A stretch of DNA of 64,000 bases from an uncultured Ruminococcus sp. (GTDB taxonomy: Bacteria > Bacillota > Clostridia > Oscillospirales > Ruminococcaceae): assembly GCA_910584195.1 (NCBI GenBank), contig CAJTYV010000012.1, forward strand, positions 28,921 through 92,920. The letters run 5' to 3'. The notes below the pieces were generated by a model. It was given only the letters and a program-made list of their open reading frames with translations, did no database searches and was not told where the DNA came from. Positions within the stretch are counted from its first letter, which is position 1, and each line of letters begins with the position of its first letter. Positions 43,111 through 52,191 of this stretch are shown here, piece by piece. Made by a program: the position numbers and the translations under genes.

Positions 43111-43989
43111 ATGAAATCATTAAGAAAAATTACTGCGTGGGCTATGGCACTTGCCATTGCTTCAACAGCCGCTGCTATGACTACTGCTTATGCAGAGGGC
43201 GAGGAAGCTCCCACTGAGGTTCTTACGGAAGCTCCCACCGATGCACCTACAGCACTCCCTACGGAAGCTCCTACAGAAGCCGTTACAGATGCGCCTGCGC
43301 CTACGGAAGCTCCTACAGAAGCACCCACGCAATTGATAACAACAGGCGATGTAAGCGGTATTATACAAGGCTTGGAAATACGTGTAACCGGAAATAATAT
43401 TTACATCAAAGATACTGCAACAGGCACGTCCGTTAACGTTGAAAACGGCAAGGCTACCGTTGATGGCAAGGTTATTGATGAGATTAATTTAGAACTTGAC
43501 GTAAATAGTATAACCGAGGAAGAACAGCGTATTCTTATGCGTGCTGCCGAAGTTATGGACGATATCGCAGTCAGCGAACTCGTTTTCACCGACAATGTTG
43601 CTGAAATAAACGTTGCAGTCTTTGACGCTTCCGAAGTAGACAGCTGCACAAAGATCACTTTCGGTAAGAATATTAAAGCTATCAACGCCGATCCTCTCGG
43701 AAATTCTTCGGCTGCTCCTGTAGTTTACGGATATTCGGGTACGGCAGCCGAAACATATGCAAAAAACAAAAGTCTGACTTTTTCGTCTATCGGTCAGGTA
43801 GCTTCAACTACCGCAGCTGCAACAACAGCTAAAAAGACAACAACGGTAAAGACCACTGCCAAAGCTGTAACAACTACTTCGAAAAAGAGCGAATCACCGA
43901 AAACAGGTGATGCAGGTACCGTTACAGGCGTACTTGCTATTGCTGCCGCAGCAGGTATCCTTTCCATGAAAAAGAAAAAACACGAATAA
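43111..43989 (+). CDS. Cell-wall-anchored surface protein with Pro-Thr-Glu-Ala repeats and a variant sortase signal
   Basis: A 292-residue precursor: signal peptide (1-29, ending TTAYAEG), then a linker of (E/D)AP-T repeats (about 30-75, such as EAPTEAPTEA), then a folded domain (about 78-215, strand-rich, with INLELDVNSITEEEQ). A Thr/Lys/Ala-rich stretch leads to SPKTG (262-266), a hydrophobic helix and the tail KKKKHE. SPKTG differs from the usual LPXTG at its first position, so the sorting signal is inferred from the full tripartite architecture. It has no recognised enzymatic domain. A strong promoter and GGAGG site suggest good expression. Confidence 0.8.
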   Translation: MKSLRKITAWAMALAIASTAAAMTTAYAEGEEAPTEVLTEAPTDAPTALPTEAPTEAVTDAPAPTEAPTEAPTQLITTGDVSGIIQGLEIRVTGNNIYIKDTATGTSVNVENGKATVDGKVIDEINLELDVNSITEEEQRILMRAAEVMDDIAVSELVFTDNVAEINVAVFDASEVDSCTKITFGKNIKAINADPLGNSSAAPVVYGYSGTAAETYAKNKSLTFSSIGQVASTTAAATTAKKTTTVKTTAKAVTTTSKKSESPKTGDAGTVTGVLAIAAAAGILSMKKKKHE

Positions 43990-44033
43990 TCGTACGCAGA
44001 ATTAACTCAAAGAAAACATGAGTAATATATAAG

Positions 44034-44082
44034 AAGCAGGCTGTTGCGGCGTTAGTAAACGTCTTAACAGCCTGCTTTTATA
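44034..44082 (+). terminator. Terminator after the surface-protein gene
   Basis: AAGCAGGCTGTT and AACAGCCTGCTT form a 12-bp stem, followed by TTATAG. Confidence 0.85.
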
Positions 44083-44101
44083 GTAAAGTACAGATTAACA
44101 A

Positions 44102-44130
44102 TTGACAAGAAAACAATAATATGATATAAT
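44102..44130 (+). promoter_or_regulatory. Promoter upstream of the MITE-like element and acyltransferase gene
   Basis: TTGACA (44102-44107) and TATAAT (44125-44130), 17-base spacer. The gene begins at 44368, so the MITE-like element lies inside the leader. Confidence 0.7.
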
Positions 44131-44151
44131 TAGAATAACTTTTAATAAGGT

Positions 44152-44311
44152 TATATACTAAACGCTATTGCAAATTATGCAATAGGTGTCGAAAAATTCT
44201 GAACATAATAAGGCGGCGGAGGAAGGCATACTGTCGTATGACGGCGATAACGCAGTTATATGCAGAATTTGCCGAAAGATATACGTGATTTGTAATAGCG
44301 TTTAGTATATA
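44152..44311. mobile_element. 160-bp MITE-like element with 24-bp terminal inverted repeats
   Basis: The ends 44152-44175 (TATATACTAAACGCTATTGC...) and 44288-44311 (...GCGTTTAGTATATA) are reverse complements at 23 of 24 positions. There is no coding capacity. The interior has further pairing (CATACTGTCGTATG; TTCTGAACATAA with TTATATGCAGAA). A TA target duplication would be consistent with the end sequence but cannot be separated from the repeat. It lies between promoter and start codon of the acyltransferase gene. Confidence 0.82.
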
Positions 44312-44367
44312 TTCCGTTGACAAGACCGTCTTCGGATTAATTTAAAATCACTATCGGGAGAATTCCA

Positions 44368-45477
44368 ATGAACAATACTACCTCATTACAATCTTCAGTC
44401 AAGCATAAAAGTGGACTTGATGTTCTGACAAAATACCGCGGAGCCGTTATGGGTATCGCTGCATTGTGGATATTGTTTTTTCACGAATGGCAGTTATTAT
44501 CAACAGAACCGGGAAAACTCGCTGATTTTGAAAACTATATAAAACGTATCGGCTTTTGCGGGGTTGATATTTTCCTCTTTCTTTCTGGTATAGGACTTGT
44601 TTTTGCAATAGGAAAGAAAAGCATTCTCAGCTTTTATTACCGCCGTCTCAAAAGAGTATATCTGCCGTTTCTTATAGTAGGAATTATACGTGCCGTTACA
44701 GAAAAATGGACTTCTGAAGGTTTTCGCGATAACGTTCTATGTATAAGTTTTTATAAAACGAATATGTATTCGTTTTTATGGTTTGTGCCGGCTATATTAA
44801 CGCTTTATCTGCTTTTTCCGCTTTATTATAAGATTTTTTCAAAATCGTCAAACAAGTTAATGTTTACCGCGGCAATGTTTGTAATATGGATGGCGCTGTC
44901 TCTGTTTTTCAGAGACAAGCTAAGACCCGATTTATACGGATTTACAAACAGAATACCGGTATTTTTATTCGGAATTTATGCCGGACATCTTACTAAAACT
45001 CATAAGGAACCGTTTACAAAAACCGCATGGTTTGCTTTGGCAGCCGTGATGATTTCAGGGCTTTATTTCGCTTACTTAGCTAATTTTAAGGGTATAAGCT
45101 TTATTGTTCCGACTTCCAATTGTTCTCTGCCAAATCTTCTTATTGCAATTTCTTTTCCGTTCGTAACGGCTAAACTGCTTGAGTTTCTGTGCAATATCCC
45201 CAAAGTGGGAATCATTGGCAAGGGACTTGTGAAATTCCTATCTTTTTTCGGTCTTTTCAGCCTTGAACTTTACTGTGTGCAGGAATGGCTAAGCGGAAAG
45301 CTGTTGGCAGAAATCGGAGATCAGACTCCAATGATGAAAAATATAGCCATTTTTGCATTATGTACCATTGCAGGTTTTATACTGTATCTTGCAGTTAAGT
45401 ATTTCTGGATTATTGCAGAATTTATTGCAAAGCTTTTAAAAGCTCTCATAAAAAAGAAAAGCGTAACTAATAAATAA
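44368..45477 (+). CDS. Membrane acyltransferase (acyltransferase 3 family)
   Basis: A 369-residue protein with about ten hydrophobic helices. The first holds the FFHEW segment with the conserved histidine of this family, followed by GFCGVDIFLFLSGIGLVFA and FYYRRLKRVYLPFLIVG, standard acyltransferase-3 landmarks. Members acetylate or succinylate surface glycans. No SGNH domain is fused. It lies apart from the polysaccharide operon, with its own promoter and terminator, so its glycan target is open. Confidence 0.87.
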   Translation: MNNTTSLQSSVKHKSGLDVLTKYRGAVMGIAALWILFFHEWQLLSTEPGKLADFENYIKRIGFCGVDIFLFLSGIGLVFAIGKKSILSFYYRRLKRVYLPFLIVGIIRAVTEKWTSEGFRDNVLCISFYKTNMYSFLWFVPAILTLYLLFPLYYKIFSKSSNKLMFTAAMFVIWMALSLFFRDKLRPDLYGFTNRIPVFLFGIYAGHLTKTHKEPFTKTAWFALAAVMISGLYFAYLANFKGISFIVPTSNCSLPNLLIAISFPFVTAKLLEFLCNIPKVGIIGKGLVKFLSFFGLFSLELYCVQEWLSGKLLAEIGDQTPMMKNIAIFALCTIAGFILYLAVKYFWIIAEFIAKLLKALIKKKSVTNK

Positions 45478-45504
45478 AAGGGACTGCCGTACGGCAGTCC
45501 TTTA
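45477..45504 (+). terminator. Terminator after the acyltransferase gene
   Basis: GGACTGCCGT and ACGGCAGTCC are directly adjacent perfect arms, with AAAG before and CTTTAAC after. Confidence 0.8.
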
Positions 45505-45607
45505 ACTTTGTTATATGTCAAAATAGAATCATTTGAAGAAATTATCAGCAAAGACGTTAATCTTATCCTATGAATAAAGGCTATTAATATAAACTATCAA
45601 TTTTTTG

Positions 45608-45636
45608 TTGACTTTTGCTGAACAGAATGGTATAAT
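45608..45636 (+). promoter_or_regulatory. Promoter of the Thr-rich dockerin protein gene
   Basis: TTGACT (45608-45613) and TATAAT (45631-45636), 17-base spacer, about 70 bases before the ATG, which follows GGGAGG. Confidence 0.75.
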
Positions 45637-45705
45637 TATACTAAATAATATTGCGATCAAACGATTTACGCAAGTAATTCGAAGATTAAATCATCGGGAG
45701 GTTAT

Positions 45706-47337
45706 ATGAAAATTCTTAAAAAATTAATAAGCCTGTTTCTATGCGGAGCTCTGACGACAATTTCACCATTATATGCGGAGGCTTCAGATATACCGAATAT
45801 CTCCGTTTCCGAATCAGCTTCGTCAATCACGGAAAATATGAAGGGTGCAGGCGCATATATTAAATGGATATATAATTCATCGGAAACTTACGCACGAAAT
45901 GGTCAAAGAGCTATTTATGATGTCCATGTAAAATATGACACAGGAAAATTCGATTCATCTGATTATACTACGGTCATCACCCCTCTCTCGGGAAAAATAG
46001 AAAGCGTCCGCTGTATTCTCGAACATGAAGACGGTTCTTATACATCACCGGAAATAATCGGATTTGAACCGAATCAAATTGATTCTCTACAGCTTGAATT
46101 TGCCCAAAATGGCGTATATACTCTATATGCGACAGCCTCTTCCGGAACAACTGCAAAATCTAAGATCGACGTTGTAGAGGTCAGCGATCCCAAAGATCCT
46201 AACGACTCAACTCCACCTGAAATTACCGATAAAATCATTGAACGGCAACCCGGTCGAAGCGTAACTTTTAATATTGAATCAAACGAATTGTGCCGTCTTG
46301 AGATAAACGGTACAGTATACTCCGAATGTACCGGCGTAAATTACACCATAACAGAAGCTGGTCAATATAAAGTTACAGCAACCGATTTAAACGGCAACAC
46401 TTCCTCAAAAATTATTGTTATAAATGATTTGGGAGGTTCTATAGCAACGACTGCCGCACCAATTCCAACAACAACAACAACAACAACAACAACTACTACT
46501 ACTACTACTTCAACCTCGACTACCGAATCAACCACTACCACAACGACTTCTTCCACAACGACCGATGAACCAACTACCACTACTACTTCAACCTCGACTA
46601 CCGAATCGACCACTACTACAACTACTTCCTCCACAACGACCGATGAACCAACTACCACTACTACTTCAACTACTGAATCAACCACTACCACAACTACTGC
46701 TGATACTACAACCTACGAACCTCCTATGGTTACAACTACTGTCCCTCATCAAGCAGAATACTCAATAGCTCCAATTGACGAAAATGAACTTTATGCCGGA
46801 AATACCGTCACACTAAATTATATATGTTCCGATGGTCAATTTCCTCAGGTATGGTGGGTCGAATCATCCGATTACGATGTTGCAAGCTGCCAGAACGGTT
46901 ACGATGTATCATTGAAAAATGAAGGAACTGTTACACTGACCGCTCACTGTGCAAACAATATAAACGTTTCCATAACTTTTAATGTTAAGTCCGCAAAACC
47001 TATTGAAACTACAACAGCTCCTGTACCGCCTGAAACTACAGTAACAACTGTCGCTTCAATCATATCTACCGAAACTGCTTCTACAGCTCCGCCGGTAACA
47101 GAGCCTGTCTACACCTTAGGCGATGTAAACGGCGACGGTGCTATTGATTCTTCCGATGCTTCCGATATTCTTATCGAATATGCCAAGAAACAAACGGGTA
47201 AACCCTCATTCCTTACAGATACACAGAAAAAATCAGCTGATGTAAATAATGACGGTATTATAGATCCCTCAGACGCATCGCTGATACTTATCTACTATTC
47301 CGATGTTTCCACGGGCAAGCGTCCGTCGTTTAACTGA
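45706..47337 (+). CDS. Secreted dockerin protein with long Thr-rich linker, function unknown
   Basis: A 543-residue precursor. After the signal peptide (1-27, ending PLYAEAS) comes a ~215-residue strand-rich region with Ig-like pieces (DVHVKYDTGKFDSSDY resembling cohesin- or carbohydrate-module strands; GQYKVTATDLNGN). A ~95-residue Thr/Ser/Glu linker follows, then a second Ig-like domain (about 350-430), another Thr/Pro linker, and a type I dockerin (GDVNGDGAIDSSDASDIL; ADVNNDGIIDPSDASLIL). No catalytic domain was recognised, so a structural or binding cellulosome component is likely. The dockerin loops match those of the LRR protein at 5675. Confidence 0.83.
   Translation: MKILKKLISLFLCGALTTISPLYAEASDIPNISVSESASSITENMKGAGAYIKWIYNSSETYARNGQRAIYDVHVKYDTGKFDSSDYTTVITPLSGKIESVRCILEHEDGSYTSPEIIGFEPNQIDSLQLEFAQNGVYTLYATASSGTTAKSKIDVVEVSDPKDPNDSTPPEITDKIIERQPGRSVTFNIESNELCRLEINGTVYSECTGVNYTITEAGQYKVTATDLNGNTSSKIIVINDLGGSIATTAAPIPTTTTTTTTTTTTTTSTSTTESTTTTTTSSTTTDEPTTTTTSTSTTESTTTTTTSSTTTDEPTTTTTSTTESTTTTTTADTTTYEPPMVTTTVPHQAEYSIAPIDENELYAGNTVTLNYICSDGQFPQVWWVESSDYDVASCQNGYDVSLKNEGTVTLTAHCANNINVSITFNVKSAKPIETTTAPVPPETTVTTVASIISTETASTAPPVTEPVYTLGDVNGDGAIDSSDASDILIEYAKKQTGKPSFLTDTQKKSADVNNDGIIDPSDASLILIYYSDVSTGKRPSFN
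46510..46740 (+). repeat. 78-bp coding tandem repeat in the Thr-rich linker
   Basis: Units begin at 46510, 46588 and 46666, each starting TCAAC; the third lacks six bases and is partial. The period encodes 26 residues (STSTTESTTTTTT then SSTTTDEPTTTTT). Near-identity of units suggests recent slippage or unequal exchange, so length may vary between strains. Confidence 0.88.
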
Positions 47338-47410
47338 AAACGCCCATTCAGAAGCGTAATACTAAGGATCATTCACATTGCGTACACGTATTCGATCACT
47401 ACTAAAATTT

Positions 47411-47452
47411 AAAGCCCGAAAGCAATTAATAAAGTTGCTTTCGGGCTTTATT
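47411..47452. terminator. Bidirectional terminator ending the polysaccharide operon and the dockerin gene
   Basis: AAAGCCCGAAAGCAA and TTGCTTTCGGGCTTT form a perfect 15-bp stem with a 9-base loop and T-rich flank. Confidence 0.93.
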
Positions 47453-47455
47453 TTA

Positions 47456-48577
47456 TTATAATGCTGTCTGTATATCCTTGGCTTTTTCAATCGCAGACGC
47501 AATTACTGCGTCCATGTCATAATACTTGTATTCGCCAAGTCTACCGCCAAAAATAACATTTTTCTCCTGTTCTGCAAGCTTCTTATATTCCAAATAAAGC
47601 GTACTGTTCTTCTCATCGTTAACAGGATAATACGGTTCATCTCCCGGTTTCCACTCAGAGCTGTATTCACGGCTGATAACGGTTTTTGGAAGATCGTTTC
47701 CGTCCTTATCTTTACCGAATTCAAACCATTTGTGTTCAATAATACGTGTCCATGGGGTCTCTCGGTCAGTATAGTTTACTGCCGCATTGCCTTGAAAATT
47801 CGGAATATCAAGCAGTTCATTCTCAAAACGCACCGAACGGTATTCCAGTGTTCCGAGTCTGAAATTGAAGTATGCGTCAATAGCACCTGTATAAACTATA
47901 CAATCTGCCATGGAATCAAACTCAGCTTTATTTTCAAGGTAATTTGTATTTAAGCGTACTTCAATGCCGTCAAGCATGTTTTCCACCATTTTTGTATAAC
48001 CGCCGATCGGAATTCCCTGATAAAGCGCGTTGAAATAGTTGTTATCAAAAGTTAAACGAACGGGCAGACGCTTGATTATGAAACTGGGAAGCTCTTTACA
48101 GTCACGTCCCCATTGTTTTTCGGTATAACCCTTGATAAGTTTCTCATAAATATCGCGTCCTACAAGGCTTATAGCCTGTTCCTCGAGATTTTTTGGTTCT
48201 CCCGAAATTTCCCTGCGCTGTTCTGCAATTTTTTCGGCAGCTTCTTCGGGAGTAACAACACCCCACATTTTATTAAACGTATACATGTTGAACGGCAATG
48301 AATAAAGCTCACCCTTGTAATTAGCAACCGGACTGTTGGTAAACCTGTTAAATTCAGCAAACTGAGTAACATATTCCCAAACCTCCTTGTTATTGGTGTG
48401 GAAAATATGCGCACCGTACTTATGAACGTTTATACCCTCAATTTTTTCAGTATAAATATTTCCCGCAATATTAGGACGCTTATCTATAACAAGAACATTT
48501 TTGCCGAGTTTCTGAGCTTCATGAGCGAATACCGCGCCGTAAAGTCCGGCTCCAACTATTAAATAATCGTATTTCAT
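47456..48577 (-). CDS. glf: UDP-galactopyranose mutase
   Basis: A 373-residue flavoenzyme that converts UDP-galactopyranose to UDP-galactofuranose for surface glycans. FAD-binding N-terminus YLIVGAGLYGAVFAHEA, then INVHKYGAHIFHTNN with the active-site His, FNMYTFNKMWG, GYTEKQWGRD and GGRLGEYKYYDMD at the end. Full length. It is the last gene of the polysaccharide operon, so the polymer probably contains galactofuranose. An 89-base gap separates it from the preceding gene. Confidence 0.96.
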   Translation of the reverse strand: MKYDYLIVGAGLYGAVFAHEAQKLGKNVLVIDKRPNIAGNIYTEKIEGINVHKYGAHIFHTNNKEVWEYVTQFAEFNRFTNSPVANYKGELYSLPFNMYTFNKMWGVVTPEEAAEKIAEQRREISGEPKNLEEQAISLVGRDIYEKLIKGYTEKQWGRDCKELPSFIIKRLPVRLTFDNNYFNALYQGIPIGGYTKMVENMLDGIEVRLNTNYLENKAEFDSMADCIVYTGAIDAYFNFRLGTLEYRSVRFENELLDIPNFQGNAAVNYTDRETPWTRIIEHKWFEFGKDKDGNDLPKTVISREYSSEWKPGDEPYYPVNDEKNSTLYLEYKKLAEQEKNVIFGGRLGEYKYYDMDAVIASAIEKAKDIQTAL

Positions 48578-48666
48578 AATAATTCCTTTCGGTAAAAAGT
48601 TAAGGGAAAGTTTTTAAATCGTCATTTGCGCAAGCTTCATATATAAATTACAGTCAGCTGCTGTAA

Positions 48667-49593
48667 TTATCTGCAAATAGCAATATCTTCATCAGGACGT
48701 CTGTCGGCGCATATGCACTTAGCCTTGTCAGCAAATTTTCCGTATCCAACAACAGCAATGATCTCTTCGTTTTTAGGGATAGACATATCGTTTCTCAGCT
48801 TTGAAGCGCTATCCGAAAAAATCGGGAACTGGAAAATACAGCTACCGATCCCGCAGCTGTGCAGCGCCATCCCAAGATACCCGAGGAATATACCTCCGTT
48901 TACATACCACTGATTGATCTCGCCTGCGTTAAAAAGTGACTTATCTGCTGTAACAACACAAAAGTAGGGTATTCCGTCAAGAAAACTCTGCGGAGGAACT
49001 GCCGATGCGATCTGCCGGCATTTATTCTTATCAAGCGAATAGTAAACTTTCCAAGGCTCTCTGTTGCAGGCGGAAGGCGCTCTCTTTGCAAGCGATACAG
49101 CTTTAAGAAATTCTTCTTTCAAAACAGGTTCATTTGAATACGTTCTCATTGAGTGTCTTGACATAACGAAACTTTCAAAATCAATTTTTGTGCCTGTCAA
49201 AAGCTCGTCCTTTTCGATGACTCTGTAACCACCGCTGTATTCTGTGGAATATCCGGAAAATAACGGTTCAGCCTTTGACTTCAAAGACGAGATGTCTGTA
49301 CCTGCCGATTCCTGATAATCAAAATAAGCATTCAGAATAGCAAGACATTCTTTAAACGTATAGTTATCTGTTTCTTTATCCTCTGCCATCTTAAGAAGAA
49401 TATTTATTAATTTTTCAGTTTTTTCCTTTCCATAGCCCTTTTTTACATTAGGAATACCCATTCCCTTTTCAAGCGCATGGCAAAGAAGAAGTGCTGAAAG
49501 CTCTTTTGAAGCCGTACCGTTAACAGAGCGCATATACTTAATTGAATTTATCGTATTATGCTTTGTTCTTTTAAGTTCTTCAATAAATCCCAT
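48667..49593 (-). CDS. Nitroreductase-family protein in the polysaccharide operon
   Basis: A 308-residue protein. Residues ~1-140 are helical and unassigned (ALLLCHALEKGMGIPNVKKG). The C-terminal FMN-dependent nitroreductase domain shows SRHSMRTYSNEPV, AKRAPSACNREPWKVYY, and GGIFLGYLGMALHSCGIGSC. Related two-part proteins occur in polysaccharide clusters together with pyruvyl transferases; their reaction is not established. It sits between the flippase gene and glf, with AGGAG before the ATG. A redox step on a glycan precursor or decoration is possible but unproven. Confidence 0.82.
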   Translation of the reverse strand: MGFIEELKRTKHNTINSIKYMRSVNGTASKELSALLLCHALEKGMGIPNVKKGYGKEKTEKLINILLKMAEDKETDNYTFKECLAILNAYFDYQESAGTDISSLKSKAEPLFSGYSTEYSGGYRVIEKDELLTGTKIDFESFVMSRHSMRTYSNEPVLKEEFLKAVSLAKRAPSACNREPWKVYYSLDKNKCRQIASAVPPQSFLDGIPYFCVVTADKSLFNAGEINQWYVNGGIFLGYLGMALHSCGIGSCIFQFPIFSDSASKLRNDMSIPKNEEIIAVVGYGKFADKAKCICADRRPDEDIAICR

Positions 49594-49609
49594 TTTCTAC
49601 TCCTTTGAT

Positions 49610-51019
49610 TCAGGACTTTTTTAATTTCTTTCCTATCGTAATGAACATAGCTTTAACAATGTCTCTATTTAGCAGCAAACATACGGAATATCCAAGAACT
49701 GCATTTATTATATTAAATACAAGCGTTCTCTGATAGAAAAGTATGACTTCTGCAATCATAATAAGTAAAATAACTGTAAACGTCTTAAAATTGTACTTGA
49801 TCGTTGTAAGCTTGCGTATATTGACAGATCTGAATATGAACAGACAAATATAGCTTACCAGCGTTGAGACAGACGCCGCATATAATCCAATAAAATTGAT
49901 AAGAGAAATATCAACAATTATATTTATAACAGCAGCGCCTATTGTTGTAAAGCCAACGTTTTTTGACGCTTTAAAGGCAAGATAAATCCCACCAAGGTAT
50001 ATAGCCATTCCCGAAAAAAACAATGAAGCGCAAAGTATCGGTATCTGTGCATAAGCTTCTTCATATGAACCTTTAATAAGAATTTTAAATAATATTGGAG
50101 CAGAGCCTATAACAACACCGAAAACTCCGCCCTGTAATTTGAGCATGGTATTGAACATCTCCGTATAATAATCAGCAGAATCCTTATCCTTTACGGAAAG
50201 CGCGGCGCATTCCTGCCATGCAAGATTAAGAGCGCTCTGAGCAAGATTTATAAGCTGCGGAATTTTTGTAGCAGCCGCATATACGGCGTTTACCGTAACT
50301 CCAAGAACCTCTGTTACTATAAGCCTGTCAGACATGTTCATTACCCACAGAGACATTTCATTTGGAACTATTGGCCACGAATAACTGAGTATGCTTTTGA
50401 TAATATTTTTATCATTAAGTTTTAAATCAATATATTTCCAGACCTTAAGACGGCATGAAATATATATGAACGACAGTAAACTGGCGAGACAAAGAGCTAT
50501 AGTTCCTCCGAGGAGTCCCCATTTTAATCCCCACACAAATATTACTGCAAATATCATTTTGCCAAAAGCGCTGATTATAGCGCTTATTGAGTAATCAATA
50601 TTTTTTCCTAAACCTCTTGCTATTTGTCTTACAGTATTTACAAGAATATCGGCAAAATAGTAACCGCATATCCAAAGCCTCACGGCCGGAGATGTCCCGG
50701 GGAGAAATATAAACAGTATCAACAAGGAAATAACCGATATAAGTACGGTCATAGACATAATATTTGTAATTATTTTTTTCTGCTTATTCTTATCTTCTCT
50801 TACATCTAAAAGGAACCTGAAAGCCGCTGATTTAACTTGAAGAGTAAGCGATGGAAGATACAATGAAACAAGTACGGTTATTATATCGTAAGTACCATAT
50901 TGTTCTTTTGTAAGGCACCCTGTAAGAATAGGCAGAGTTATAAAGCTCGCAAGCTTGGGCAGAAAAGTACCTATTGAAATTATAAGCGTGCTTTTGGCAA
51001 GAGAATTCTTTTTATTCAT
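49610..51019 (-). CDS. Wzx-type oligosaccharide flippase
   Basis: A 469-residue polytopic protein (about 12-14 helices) of the polysaccharide-transporter superfamily (LIISIGTFLPKLASFITLPIL; LTKEQYGTYDI at the first loop). It would flip lipid-linked repeat units across the membrane. ATG 51019 is used, because GGAGG of the frame from 51034 is its ribosome-binding site. Together with the polymerase-like gene at 52192 it indicates a Wzx/Wzy route. Confidence 0.9.
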   Translation of the reverse strand: MNKKNSLAKSTLIISIGTFLPKLASFITLPILTGCLTKEQYGTYDIITVLVSLYLPSLTLQVKSAAFRFLLDVREDKNKQKKIITNIMSMTVLISVISLLILFIFLPGTSPAVRLWICGYYFADILVNTVRQIARGLGKNIDYSISAIISAFGKMIFAVIFVWGLKWGLLGGTIALCLASLLSFIYISCRLKVWKYIDLKLNDKNIIKSILSYSWPIVPNEMSLWVMNMSDRLIVTEVLGVTVNAVYAAATKIPQLINLAQSALNLAWQECAALSVKDKDSADYYTEMFNTMLKLQGGVFGVVIGSAPILFKILIKGSYEEAYAQIPILCASLFFSGMAIYLGGIYLAFKASKNVGFTTIGAAVINIIVDISLINFIGLYAASVSTLVSYICLFIFRSVNIRKLTTIKYNFKTFTVILLIMIAEVILFYQRTLVFNIINAVLGYSVCLLLNRDIVKAMFITIGKKLKKS

Positions 51020-51046
51020 ATATCCTCCATTCACTGAATTTGATTT

Positions 51047-52168
51047 TTACAGTTCCAAAGCATTTTTCAAGAAACTGTACGCAAACTCTCTGTCCTTGTC
51101 CAGCGACTGTTTTCCCAAAGAATAATCAGTATCTGTATTTCGTTCGAAAACTGTTTCGTCTGTTACTATTCTTGATTTCAAATAATATTTATTTACAAGG
51201 TCATTGAATTTTTCATCCTCATCGGAACGCGCTCTTTTCAGAACATAAAATTCCTTGTCGTATATGAAAGAGAATACGGCTGCATGGAACGAATCGGTAA
51301 CGATAAACTCAGCGTTTTTAATAAGGCTTATAAATTCATATGCCGTACCATGCTTGACAACGGTATATTCATTTTTCTCGTCAGAATAATGCATAGGAAG
51401 CACAATAACGCTGTAATCACTGTATTTGTTAAGGACAAGCTTCATATAATCCCAGTAACGTTTATCCTCCATGACAAAATAACAAAGGATATATTTCTTT
51501 TTCTGAATATCGCCGAGCTGTGCTTTTTCTGCAAATTTATCATAGAATTCTTTATCGTGCAGAAGCGTAGGGTCGATAACTTTCACAACCTCTCTTCCAA
51601 GAAGTTTTGAAAAGTAATCGGCAGAATTTTGTTCTCTTGTACTTATAGCCTTAAATCCGCTAAGGAGCTTTTTATAATACCTATTGTATTTTTCAGGAAG
51701 GGTTTTAGCTCCCGTACTCGAAGCGTACGCTACCCTTGTAAGATTTTCAAATCTCGCAAAATCAAGGAACATCTTATTTGGTACTCCAAGAGCAGGCTGC
51801 CATATAATATCGCTTCCTGTAATAAACATCATTTTATCGCTTATCATTTTTTTCCATTGAGTCATTGTTCTGACAGAAACCGGCTTAAAATTATCTTTAA
51901 TATATCTGTCAATGTTTTTCTGCTGTTCCGGTGTTATTTCATATGGCGTCGGATGAAAAAACTTTTCTTTTTCTTTATTATGCAGCTTCATTTGTACTCG
52001 CGCATACAACAAACTTGGATGCATTATAAGGTATTCCTTTACCTTAAAGCTATGAAGAATACAAACGTCCAAGCCTTGCTCCTCAAGATATTTACAAAGA
52101 GACGCAGATTGAAGCTGAGTACCGTAATTCGGACTTTTATACCACGTAACAACGCAGATTTTTTTCAT
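51047..52168 (-). CDS. Polysaccharide pyruvyl transferase family protein
   Basis: A 373-residue CsaB/WcaK-type protein: N-terminal VVTWYKSPNYGTQLQSASLC, FITGSDIIWQPALGVPN in the middle, and the C-terminal NAEFIVTDSFHAAVFSFIY motif. Members add a pyruvate ketal to sugars from phosphoenolpyruvate, giving an acidic polymer. No membrane segment. AGGTACTTAA precedes the ATG. Confidence 0.88.
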   Translation of the reverse strand: MKKICVVTWYKSPNYGTQLQSASLCKYLEEQGLDVCILHSFKVKEYLIMHPSLLYARVQMKLHNKEKEKFFHPTPYEITPEQQKNIDRYIKDNFKPVSVRTMTQWKKMISDKMMFITGSDIIWQPALGVPNKMFLDFARFENLTRVAYASSTGAKTLPEKYNRYYKKLLSGFKAISTREQNSADYFSKLLGREVVKVIDPTLLHDKEFYDKFAEKAQLGDIQKKKYILCYFVMEDKRYWDYMKLVLNKYSDYSVIVLPMHYSDEKNEYTVVKHGTAYEFISLIKNAEFIVTDSFHAAVFSFIYDKEFYVLKRARSDEDEKFNDLVNKYYLKSRIVTDETVFERNTDTDYSLGKQSLDKDREFAYSFLKNALEL

Positions 52169-52191
52169 TTAAGTACCTCCGTAACAAGCTG

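Noticed and set aside
46362..46691. Antisense valine-rich reading frame
   Set aside because: It is the mirror of the ACN threonine codon repeats of the dockerin protein; it has no start signal or family match.
46510..46740. CRISPR-like direct repeats
   Set aside because: The repeats are contiguous, in frame and encode Thr/Ser linker; there are no unique spacers or cas genes.
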